A stretch of 7,266 bases of DNA from Caldisericota bacterium (GTDB taxonomy: Bacteria > CAIJMQ01 > JAADFP01). Below the pieces are notes generated by a model. That model was not told the origin of the DNA. It saw only the letters and a program-made list of their open reading frames with translations, and did no database searches. The stretch is taken from the NCBI GenBank assembly GCA_013152825.1, contig JAADFP010000044.1, positions 1 to 7,266 of the forward strand. Direction: 5' to 3'. Below are positions 1 through 6,124 of the stretch, piece after piece. Both the position numbers and the translations under genes were made by a program. Every line of letters starts with the position of its first letter. Within the stretch, counting starts at the first letter, position 1.

Positions 1-1253
1 CAAATGTGCCGGAGGATAAAATCTATTTTGTGTACCAGGAAGTCAAATCTTTCCTGAAAGATTATTTATTCCCTGAAACAATCATGGATATAGTTTGCTG
101 CAAGGCTGTTACTACCTGCAATCTGGGAATATGTAATGCCATTGCTATGGCTCCGGAGATTGTAAACGAATTCAGCCGGATAGGCATAGACATTGGGAAA
201 TTGAAGGATATAAGGATAAACATCAATGGCTGTCCCAATGCCTGTGGTCATCATCCCACCGGGACCATTTCTCTCTCCGGTTTAGCCAGAAAGGTTTATA
301 ACCGCACGGTTCCGTTTTACCGGATATACATAGGCGGAAAACTGGCCGAAGAAAACACAAAGCTTGCCCAGCATATTGGAGTGGTGCCGGCACGGGTTAC
401 CCCGAAATTGATAGGAGAGTTTATCTCCCTGCTGCAGGAAAACACCGGGGGAGAAGATGTTTACCAGTACATTGCAGAGGAAGGGAAAAAGGTAATGAGA
501 GAATTGGTAAAGAAATACTCCTATGTTCCGCCTTACGAAGAGGACAGGAGTTACTACGTGGACTTTGGCAGAACAGAGGACTTTTCCCTGGAAGGATTAA
601 CCCAGGGAGAATGCGGCGCGGGAGTGATAGATATGATAGAATCTGACCTGGAGTCGGCCAACCAGTCTCTTATAAAAGCCAGGGAAAAAGATTTTGCCTG
701 GCAGGAAATAAGAGATGCTTTAATCTACTCGGTTAGGGCGTTATTGGTGGTAAAGGGAGTTGATCCGCGCAACGAGCAGGAGGCAGTTACTGCCTTTGTG
801 GATAAGTTTGTAAAAACCGGTATTTCCCTGCCGCAGTTTGAGAACGTGGATAAGATTTACGCTGATATTGTCTCGGAGAAAATAGAGAAGAAGGAAGCGT
901 ACGATTATGTAGAAAGGCTATACAGGGAGGTTAAAGAGATTTATTCTTTGATGGACAGTAATTTTAACTTTCCCGTAAGATTTAAAGCCGAGGAAGAAAA
1001 AAAGGAAGAAGCCTCATCCCAGGAGAAGCCCATGCGCTACGACCTGCGGGGGACACCCTGTCCTATAAATTATGTTAAAGTAAAGCTCCGGCTGGAAGAG
1101 TTAAAAGTGGGAGACATTCTGGAAGTCTGGCTTGATGCGGGAGAGCCAATAGAAAATGTCCCCAAAAGTTTGCAAAGTGATGGACAGGAGATATTAAAAA
1201 TAGAGCCGGTGGAAAATTTCTTCAGGGTAGTTGTAAAAAAGAAAGTTGAATAA
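1..1253 (+). CDS. Sulfite/nitrite reductase-like siroheme protein (C-terminal part) fused to a TusA-like domain; 5' partial
   Basis: The reading frame is open at the window's left edge (an Asn codon precedes the first possible start, GTG at 6), so the true N-terminus lies upstream. Numbering from that GTG, the siroheme-[4Fe-4S] half carries the expected cysteines: C32-x5-C38, and C76-x3-C80 within NGCPNACG. C80 matches the residue that bridges cluster and siroheme in sulfite reductases such as E. coli CysI. Residues ~150-325 form a charged, mostly helical segment containing GECGAGVIDM; it may be a HEPN-like helical domain, but I am not sure. Residues ~343-415 are a TusA/SirA-like domain with the candidate sulfur-carrying C352 in RGTPCPIN; the usual second proline of CPxP is Asn. 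Expected role: six-electron reduction of sulfite to sulfide in the cytoplasm, with the TusA domain possibly passing sulfur on. The next gene starts 19 bases downstream. Nitrite as substrate is not excluded, but the neighbours favour sulfite. Confidence 0.85.
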   Translation, partial: NVPEDKIYFVYQEVKSFLKDYLFPETIMDIVCCKAVTTCNLGICNAIAMAPEIVNEFSRIGIDIGKLKDIRININGCPNACGHHPTGTISLSGLARKVYNRTVPFYRIYIGGKLAEENTKLAQHIGVVPARVTPKLIGEFISLLQENTGGEDVYQYIAEEGKKVMRELVKKYSYVPPYEEDRSYYVDFGRTEDFSLEGLTQGECGAGVIDMIESDLESANQSLIKAREKDFAWQEIRDALIYSVRALLVVKGVDPRNEQEAVTAFVDKFVKTGISLPQFENVDKIYADIVSEKIEKKEAYDYVERLYREVKEIYSLMDSNFNFPVRFKAEEEKKEEASSQEKPMRYDLRGTPCPINYVKVKLRLEELKVGDILEVWLDAGEPIENVPKSLQSDGQEILKIEPVENFFRVVVKKKVE

Positions 1254-1260
1254 AAAATAT

Positions 1261-1267
1261 GGGGAGG
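1261..1267 (+). promoter_or_regulatory. Ribosome binding site that fixes the start of the ThiS-CysK fusion
   Basis: GGGGAGG lies five bases before ATG at 1273. The same frame is open from an ATG at 1246, but that one lies inside the end of the previous gene, has no Shine-Dalgarno site and adds nine residues absent from ThiS proteins. ATG 1273 also gives the typical ThiS opening MPVKILVNGK. Confidence 0.85.
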
Positions 1268-1272
1268 ATATT

Positions 1273-2433
1273 ATGCCAGTAAAGATTTTAGTTAATGGTA
1301 AAGCAGAGGAATTGGAAAGCGGTTTAAGTATTGCCGAATTTCTCAAAAGGAAAAAGATTCGTCCGGAAGTGGTTACCGTGGAGCTTAATGATAAAATCAT
1401 TCCCCGGGAAGATTACGAGAAGGTAAACTTAGAGAATGATGACCGGTTGGAAATAGTATTTTTCATGGGGGGAGGGGGACTGGATGAGAGAAAAGAGAAA
1501 AAATGCGGCGTTAAGGTAGCTAACAGTGTGCTGGAGTTAATTTTCAATACCCCCATAGTAAAGCTAAATCGTCTCGTAGATGATAAAATGGCAGAAGTTT
1601 ATGCTAAACTTGAATCTTTTACGCCGGGAGGGAGTGTAAAAGATAGGATAGCTCTTAGCATGATTGAGGATGCGGAAAGGAAAGGCAGGATAAAGCCGGG
1701 TTCAATTATTGTGGAGCCGACCAGTGGAAATACGGGGATAGGCCTGGCTTTTGTGTGTGCAGTCAAAGGATACAAGTGCATTCTCACCATGCCGGAATCA
1801 ATGAGCCTGGAAAGGATGTACATACTGAAAAGTTTTGGGGCAGAGACAGTGCTCACCCCGGCCATTGAAGGTATGGAAGGGGCAGTGAAAAAGGCAGAGG
1901 AAATAGTGGAAGAAACGGAAAACGCATTTATGCCCCAGCAGTTTAAAAATCCCGCCAATCCCGAGATACACAGGAAGACCACGGCTCAGGAGATTATTAA
2001 CTGTATGGATGGAGAGCTGGATGCCTTTGTGGCCGGAATAGGTACAGGGGGAACGATTACCGGTGTGGGGGGAGCATTGAAAGAAAAATATCCGCAGATA
2101 CAGGTAGTTGGTGTGGAGCCGGATAGTTCTGCCGTGCTTTCCGGAAAAGCACCCGGGCCTCATAAGATACAGGGTATTGGGCCTGGATTTATTCCCGAGG
2201 TGTTAGACAGGGAAGTGATTGACCGGATTATATCCGTTACGGATGAAGATGCCTACCATACGGCTCAGCGGCTGGCAAAGGAGGAAGGAGTGTTCTGCGG
2301 TATATCTTCCGGTGCAGCCTGTTTTGCTGCTTTAGAAGTGGCAAAAGATTTAGGGAAAGGGAAAAAAGTGCTGGTTATCCTTCCTGATACTGGAGAAAGA
2401 TATTTCAGTATGCAACAATACTTTGAGATTTAA
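1273..2433 (+). CDS. cysK: ThiS-like sulfur carrier fused to CysK-type cysteine synthase
   Basis: This 386-residue protein has two domains in one frame. Residues 1-69 are a complete ThiS/MoaD-type ubiquitin-like sulfur carrier ending in FFMGGGG, where a free carrier would stop. After a charged linker (about 70-83), residues ~84-386 are a fold-type II PLP enzyme: K123 in GGSVKDR should bind PLP, TSGNTG (150-155) binds substrate, GTGGT (257-261) holds the PLP phosphate, and SSGA lies at 345-348. HKIQGIGPGF is typical of O-acetylserine sulfhydrylase (CysK) rather than of mycobacterial CysM. Expected reaction: O-acetylserine plus sulfide, or carrier-bound thiocarboxylate sulfur, to cysteine. In mycobacteria CysM takes sulfur from a separate carrier, CysO; here carrier and synthase are joined. 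The Gly-Gly end is internal, so it cannot be charged unless it is cleaved or made separately. The core aligns without gaps to the second CysK at 5190-6122. Threonine synthase follows after 11 bases. Confidence 0.9.
   Translation: MPVKILVNGKAEELESGLSIAEFLKRKKIRPEVVTVELNDKIIPREDYEKVNLENDDRLEIVFFMGGGGLDERKEKKCGVKVANSVLELIFNTPIVKLNRLVDDKMAEVYAKLESFTPGGSVKDRIALSMIEDAERKGRIKPGSIIVEPTSGNTGIGLAFVCAVKGYKCILTMPESMSLERMYILKSFGAETVLTPAIEGMEGAVKKAEEIVEETENAFMPQQFKNPANPEIHRKTTAQEIINCMDGELDAFVAGIGTGGTITGVGGALKEKYPQIQVVGVEPDSSAVLSGKAPGPHKIQGIGPGFIPEVLDREVIDRIISVTDEDAYHTAQRLAKEEGVFCGISSGAACFAALEVAKDLGKGKKVLVILPDTGERYFSMQQYFEI
1467..1487 (+). other. G-rich slippery tract and out-of-frame ATGA at the ThiS/CysK junction
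   Basis: Eleven of the twelve bases at 1467-1478 are G (six G, one A, five G). They encode the Gly-Gly end of the ThiS domain. G GGG GGA (1467-1473) has the X XXY YYZ form of a -1 frameshift heptamer in the gene's frame. In the -1 frame a TGA stop follows at 1485-1487, only a few codons later. That TGA overlaps an ATG (1484-1486) in the +1 frame, five bases after GGAGGGGG; this short frame ends at TAG 1517-1519. Whether slippage occurs is unknown. Confidence 0.5.
1930..1982 (+). repeat. 53-base perfect direct repeat, copy 1 (in ThiS-CysK)
   Basis: This stretch is identical, base for base, to 5610-5662 in the second CysK gene, at a constant offset of 3680. It covers 17 whole codons starting at MPQQFKNPANPEIHRKT, including every third position. 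Flanking parts of the two genes differ at many synonymous sites. Confidence 0.9.
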
Positions 2434-2444
2434 GGGGGTTCTAA

Positions 2445-3695
2445 ATGGGTTACGTAAAAGGATTGAAATGCAGGGAATGCGGGAGGGAATATCCCAAGGA
2501 GCCACTTTATGTATGTGAATATTGTTTCGGCCCCCTGGAAGTAATTTACGATTACTCCAGGATAAAGGAAAAACTCAGCAGAGAGCTTATCTCCTCCCGG
2601 GCAAAAAATTTATGGCGGTACCAGGAACTTTTACCCATTGACGGAGATCCCCTGGTTGGTTTGCACTCCGGTTTTACCCCCCTGGTCAGGGCAGACAATT
2701 TAGCCAGGGAATTAGGGGTAAAGGAACTTTATATTAAGGATGATTCTGTCTCCCACCCCACGCTTTCTTTTAAAGACAGGGTGGTCTCGGTAGCCATAAG
2801 CAAGGCAAAGGAATTTGGCTTTGATACGGTTGCCTGTGCTTCTACCGGTAACCTGGCAAATTCAGTTTCTGCCCAATCTGCCCAGGCAAAAATTAGATGC
2901 CTTGTATTTATACCTGCAGACCTGGAATTGGGCAAGGTAGTGGCTTCGCTTGTTTATGCTCCCCAGGTTATTGCCGTGGAAGGCAACTACGACGAGGTAA
3001 ACAGGCTTTGCAGCGAGGTGGCAAATAAATACAACTGGGCATTTGTGAATATCAACATTCGACCTTATTATGCAGAAGGCTCAAAAACCTATGCTTATGA
3101 AATAGTAGAGCAACTTGGCTGGCGGGTTCCCCAACACATTATTGTCCCCGTGGCGGGGGGGTCGTTAATTTCCAAGATATGGAAAGGGTTTCACGAATTT
3201 AAAAAACTGGGGTTAATTGACCAGGTCGATGCCAGGATATACGCTGCCCAGGCACAGGGTTGTGCTCCAGTAGTTACAGCAATTAAAGAAGGAACCGAAA
3301 TAATCAAACCCGTAAAACCAAAGACAATTGCTAAGTCCCTGGCTATTGGCAATCCTGCTGATGGGTACTATGCCTTTAAAACGGTCATGGACAGCGGCGG
3401 CTGGGGTGAAGAAGCCAGCGACGAAGAAATAGTAGAAGGGATAAAGCTATTGGCCAGAACCGAGGGGATATTTACAGAAACTGCAGGAGGGGTTACAGTG
3501 GCTGTGGCCAAAAAGCTGATAGAACAGGGCAGGATTCCCCGGGACGAGTTGATTGTAATCTCCATCACGGGAAATGGGTTGAAAACACAGGAAGCTGTTT
3601 CAGGCAAGCTGGACAAAGTGATGAGGATAGAGCCGAATTTAGACTTTTTTGAAAAAGAAATGAAGAAGAGAGGAGGAGAGAAAAATGGGAGTTAG
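2445..3695 (+). CDS. thrC: Threonine synthase (zinc-ribbon type)
   Basis: This 416-residue protein belongs to fold-type II PLP enzymes. The N-terminus has a zinc ribbon (C9-x2-C12 and C24-x2-C27). K110 in LSFKDR should carry PLP, STGNLANS (133-140) is the substrate loop, VAGGSL (236-241) is the likely phosphate-binding loop, and AKSLAIGNPADG is typical of this threonine synthase type. Expected reaction: O-phosphohomoserine to threonine plus phosphate, in the cytoplasm. The ATG at 2445 follows AGGGGG, which overlaps the previous stop codon. The gene's last 11 bases overlap the start of the carrier-E1 gene, so the two are probably translationally coupled. Its place inside a sulfur operon is notable: O-phosphohomoserine is also the acceptor for sulfur in plant methionine synthesis, so a sulfur-transferring paralogue is possible. 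Nothing in the sequence proves this, and plain threonine synthase remains the best call. Confidence 0.88.
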   Translation: MGYVKGLKCRECGREYPKEPLYVCEYCFGPLEVIYDYSRIKEKLSRELISSRAKNLWRYQELLPIDGDPLVGLHSGFTPLVRADNLARELGVKELYIKDDSVSHPTLSFKDRVVSVAISKAKEFGFDTVACASTGNLANSVSAQSAQAKIRCLVFIPADLELGKVVASLVYAPQVIAVEGNYDEVNRLCSEVANKYNWAFVNINIRPYYAEGSKTYAYEIVEQLGWRVPQHIIVPVAGGSLISKIWKGFHEFKKLGLIDQVDARIYAAQAQGCAPVVTAIKEGTEIIKPVKPKTIAKSLAIGNPADGYYAFKTVMDSGGWGEEASDEEIVEGIKLLARTEGIFTETAGGVTVAVAKKLIEQGRIPRDELIVISITGNGLKTQEAVSGKLDKVMRIEPNLDFFEKEMKKRGGEKNGS

Positions 3696-4770
3696 AGTCA
3701 GGATACCAGTACCGTTGCAGAAATTAACCGGTAACCAGACGGAGGTAGAGTGTGAGGGGAAAGATATCAGGGATTTAATAGAAAATCTGGATAAAAAGTA
3801 CCCCGGAATCAAGGAAAGACTTTGCGAAGAAAACGGGAGTCTAAGGCGGTTTATCAATTTCTTCGTGAACGAGCAGGATATCAGGTTCTTGCAGGGTGAT
3901 AAGACAGAGCTGAAGGATGGGGACGAGGTCTCTATAATCCCGGCAATTGCCGGCGGAATTGACTTCAGCGAGGAGCAAATCGAGAGATACAGCCGCCAGA
4001 TAATCCTGCCCGAGGTGGGCGGAGCAGGCCAAAAAAAAATACTTGAAGCCAGGGTTTTGATTATTGGATGCGGCGGCTTGGGCTCGCCCTGTGCCTATTA
4101 TTTAGCCAGTGCCGGTGTGGGCCACATTGGATTGGTGGATAGTGACCGGGTGGAACTAAACAACTTGCAGCGCCAGATCCTTCACTTCACTTCCGATGTA
4201 GGCAAACTCAAGGTAGAATCAGCCAAAGAGAAACTAAACTCGCTTAATCCTGATGTAGAGATTACCACCTATCCCCTGCGCATTACTTCCGAAAATATCA
4301 TGGATATAATTAAAGATTATGACATCATAGTGGATGGGAGTGATAATTTTCCCACCCGCTACCTGGTGAACGATGCCTGTGTGATTGCTGGCAAACCATT
4401 CTCCCACGCTGGTATCCTGAAATTTGAAGGACAGGCAATTACCATTGTTCCGCATGAAGGACCCTGTTATCGTTGTCTCTTCCCCGAGCCTCCCCCTCCC
4501 GGCATGGTGCCTTCCTGCCAGGAAGCGGGCATATTGGGTGCTGTGGCTGGTATCCTGGGCATGGTGCAGGCTACCGAGGTGCTAAAATATATCCTGGGGA
4601 AGGGGGAGCTTTTGAATGGCAAGCTGCTTATTTTCAATGCGCTGGATATGAGCTTCCGCAGGGTGAATATCCAGCGGAATGCGAACTGCCAAATTTGTGG
4701 GGATAATCCAACTATACGGGAGTTAATTGACTACGAAGAGTTCTGCCAGCTTCGTAGCGCAGGAAAGTAA
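3685..4770 (+). CDS. moeB: CysO/MoaD-like sulfur carrier fused to MoeB/ThiF-type E1 adenylyltransferase
   Basis: Residues 1-91 of this 361-residue protein are a ubiquitin-like sulfur carrier closest by eye to mycobacterial CysO (IPVPLQKLTG, RRFINFFVNEQDIRF, IIPAIAGG). Its Gly-Gly is at 90-91. The E1 domain begins almost at once (FSEEQIERYSRQI). It has the ATP loop GCGGLG (128-133), NLQRQ (160-164), DGSDNF (217-222), zinc cysteines C261/C264 and C335/C338, and the candidate catalytic C278 in PSCQEAG. E1 enzymes of this family adenylate a carrier's C-terminal glycine so that sulfur can replace AMP as a thiocarboxylate. The C-terminal rhodanese domain of MoeZ-type enzymes is absent, so sulfur probably comes as sulfide or from the TusA domain upstream. 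The Gly-Gly is internal, so this carrier needs cleavage to be charged, or the domain only docks or regulates. RBS GGAGGAG precedes ATG 3685. Likely partners are the ThiS and CysK domains of the operon. Confidence 0.9.
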   Translation: MGVRVRIPVPLQKLTGNQTEVECEGKDIRDLIENLDKKYPGIKERLCEENGSLRRFINFFVNEQDIRFLQGDKTELKDGDEVSIIPAIAGGIDFSEEQIERYSRQIILPEVGGAGQKKILEARVLIIGCGGLGSPCAYYLASAGVGHIGLVDSDRVELNNLQRQILHFTSDVGKLKVESAKEKLNSLNPDVEITTYPLRITSENIMDIIKDYDIIVDGSDNFPTRYLVNDACVIAGKPFSHAGILKFEGQAITIVPHEGPCYRCLFPEPPPPGMVPSCQEAGILGAVAGILGMVQATEVLKYILGKGELLNGKLLIFNALDMSFRRVNIQRNANCQICGDNPTIRELIDYEEFCQLRSAGK

Positions 4771-4778
4771 GGAGGAGG
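4771..4778 (+). promoter_or_regulatory. Ribosome binding site that fixes the start of the NIL-domain gene
   Basis: GGAGGAGG begins right after the stop codon of the E1 fusion and lies eight bases before ATG 4787. An in-frame ATG at 4727 would add 20 residues that overlap the upstream gene and do not resemble the domain, so 4787 is preferred. Confidence 0.85.
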
Positions 4779-4786
4779 TAAACAAG

Positions 4787-5041
4787 ATGGTTGAAAAGAG
4801 GACAGTAAAGAGAGTGGTTAAGTTAATTTTCCCTCAAAATCTGATCAAGGAGCCGGTAACCTTCCAGATGGCAAAAAAATACGACATAGTTCCAAACATT
4901 CGCCGGGCCAGGGTTACTGAGACCGTGGGAGAATTGGTGCTTGAGCTGGAAGGAGAAGAAGAGAACGTGGAAAAGGGAATAAATTACCTGCTTGAAAAAG
5001 GGGTTGAAGTAAAGCCTATCGGGGGAGATATTGTAGACTGA
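4787..5041 (+). CDS. Small stand-alone NIL-domain protein
   Basis: This 84-residue protein is a single ACT-like NIL domain: a first strand RVVKLIFP, then KEPVTFQMAKKYDIVPNIRRARV, strand GELVLELEGE, a helix, and the closing strand GVEVKPIGGDIV. NIL domains occur at the C-terminus of the methionine importer ATPase MetN, where they bind methionine, and in NIL-ferredoxin proteins genetically tied to homocysteine synthesis in methanogens. Here the protein stops just where the ferredoxin cysteines of a NIL-ferredoxin would begin, and no cysteine remains. It has no signal or membrane segment. It is the last gene of the five-gene operon, 16 bases after the E1 fusion. A role as methionine or sulfur-compound sensor, or as part of homocysteine synthesis, is inferred from family and context only. 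Confidence 0.8.
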   Translation: MVEKRTVKRVVKLIFPQNLIKEPVTFQMAKKYDIVPNIRRARVTETVGELVLELEGEEENVEKGINYLLEKGVEVKPIGGDIVD

Positions 5042-5108
5042 CCATCTTCTCAGTATATCTGTCTTACGATAACAATAGATTTATTTGCTTCATGGCACTC
5101 CAGATAAA

Positions 5109-5149
5109 TGTTGACACTTTTGGTCATGATTGATATAGTTGTAGACTCT
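5109..5149 (+). repeat. Two TGTnGACnCT direct repeats around the cysK promoter
   Basis: TGTTGACACT (5109-5118) and TGTAGACTCT (5140-5149) match at eight of ten positions and start 31 bases apart, about three helical turns. The first covers the -35 hexamer; the second directly follows the -10 and covers the predicted transcription start. They could be paired operator sites, or leftover ends of an insertion sequence with internally repeated termini. Chance is not excluded. Confidence 0.4.
5111..5139 (+). promoter_or_regulatory. Sigma-70 type promoter for cysK and the transporter gene
   Basis: TTGACA (5111-5116) is a perfect -35 hexamer. A 17-base spacer follows, then TATAGT (5134-5139), one mismatch from TATAAT, with an extended -10 TG at 5131-5132. 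Transcription would start near 5146, giving a leader of about 44 bases before ATG 5190. The rest of the 148-base gap is AT-rich. It shows no clear terminator hairpin after the NIL gene, so read-through from the upstream operon is also possible. Confidence 0.75.
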
Positions 5150-5189
5150 AAAATAGTACCGGGTTAGTCATAAAAAGGGGAGGAGAGGT

Positions 5190-6122
5190 ATGAGAATTTA
5201 CCAGGATGTTACCGAGACTATAGGAAAGACACCTCTGGTTAGACTTTCTCGTATAGGGAAAAATTTGCCGGGAGAATTGGTGGGCAAGTTGGAGTTTTTC
5301 AATCCCTGTGGGAGCGTGAAGGATAGAATCGGCGTCTCCATGATTGAAGAGGCAGAGAAAAAGGGTTTGGTAAATAAGGATACCGTAATAGTAGAACCTA
5401 CCAGCGGAAATACGGGGATTGCCCTGGCTTTTGTCTGTGCGGTGAAGGGATACCGCCTGATACTAACTATGCCCGAGACCATGAGCATAGAAAGGCGAAG
5501 AATGCTGGCTGCTTTTGGTGCGGAATTGATACTCACGCCGGGAGAGGAGGGGATGAAAGGAGCCGTGAGAAAGGCGGAGGAAATAGTCGCCTCCACGGCA
5601 AATTCTTTCATGCCCCAGCAGTTTAAAAATCCCGCCAATCCCGAGATACACAGGAAGACCACAGCAGAAGAAATATGGAAGGACACAGAAGGCAGGATAG
5701 ATATCCTGGTGGCAGGAGTGGGCACAGGAGGGACTATCACGGGTGTGGCAGAAGTTATTAAGAAAAAGAAACCCGAATTGCAGGTGATTGCCGTAGAGCC
5801 TGAAACTTCCCCGGTTCTTTCAGGAGGACAGCCAGGACCCCATAAAATACAGGGAATAGGGGCAGGATTTATTCCCGAGGTGCTTAACGTGGACATAATT
5901 GATGAAATAATTACGGTGCCCAATGAAGAATCAATAAATACAGCACGGAGGCTGGTGAAAGAGGAAGGCATCTTTGCTGGAATCTCCTCCGGTGCGGCGG
6001 TATGGGCGGGGATAAAGGTGGCGGAAAGAAAAGAAAATGAAGGCAAGCTGATCGTGGTGATAATCCCGGATCTGGGAGATAGGTATCTTACCACGGAGCT
6101 TTACTATTTAGAGGAAGTGTAA
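5190..6122 (+). CDS. cysK: Cysteine synthase A (O-acetylserine sulfhydrylase)
   Basis: The 310 residues are the usual length for stand-alone CysK. K44 in GSVKDR should bind PLP, TSGNTG (71-76) is the substrate loop, GTGGT (178-182) binds the PLP phosphate, and SSGA is at 266-269. HKIQGIGAGF is the CysK-type signature, and the typical N-terminal TIGKTPLVRL is present. Expected reaction: O-acetylserine plus sulfide to cysteine plus acetate, as a cytosolic dimer. GGAGG (5179-5183) lies six bases before the ATG. The gene has its own strong promoter, unlike the ThiS-fused synthase upstream, so the two enzymes may be expressed under different conditions. The core aligns without gaps to that fusion and shares a perfect 53-base block with it. 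The transporter gene follows after two bases. Confidence 0.95.
   Translation: MRIYQDVTETIGKTPLVRLSRIGKNLPGELVGKLEFFNPCGSVKDRIGVSMIEEAEKKGLVNKDTVIVEPTSGNTGIALAFVCAVKGYRLILTMPETMSIERRRMLAAFGAELILTPGEEGMKGAVRKAEEIVASTANSFMPQQFKNPANPEIHRKTTAEEIWKDTEGRIDILVAGVGTGGTITGVAEVIKKKKPELQVIAVEPETSPVLSGGQPGPHKIQGIGAGFIPEVLNVDIIDEIITVPNEESINTARRLVKEEGIFAGISSGAAVWAGIKVAERKENEGKLIVVIIPDLGDRYLTTELYYLEEV
5610..5662 (+). repeat. 53-base perfect direct repeat, copy 2 (in stand-alone cysK)
   Basis: Identical to 1930-1982 and in the same reading phase, encoding the same part of the cysteine synthase fold (residues 141-157 here). See the entry for copy 1. Confidence 0.9.
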
Positions 6123-6124
6123 AG

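Noticed and set aside
1520..1530. A separate internal start for the CysK domain at GTG 1528
   Set aside because: The only Shine-Dalgarno-like sequence nearby (AAGG) is weak and far away, and the frame is continuous with the ThiS domain, so the fusion is preferred.
4473..4706. A 77-codon plus-strand frame inside the carrier-E1 gene
   Set aside because: It is an out-of-frame shadow of a well-conserved E1 domain, and its translation resembles no known protein.
5042..5104. A decayed ferredoxin continuing the NIL gene past its stop codon
   Set aside because: Reading on in frame gives no CxxCxxC cluster and soon reaches another stop.
5042..5110. A terminator, riboswitch or T-box in the gap before cysK
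   Set aside because: I found no GC-rich hairpin followed by a T run, no T-box sequence and no SAM-riboswitch-like pairing. The short CAGTATATCTG near-palindrome is too weak to call.
5281..5340. A cysteine next to the PLP lysine motif (NPCGSVKDR) as an unusual redox switch
   Set aside because: A cysteine at this position is seen in ordinary cysteine synthases, so it is not remarkable by itself.
5198..6094. A 298-codon open frame on the minus strand
   Set aside because: It lies wholly inside cysK, antisense to it. The translation is low-complexity and Ser/Pro/Ile-rich, and no start site supports it. The same holds for the minus-strand frames at 1599-1982 and 1798-2163 inside the fused synthase.
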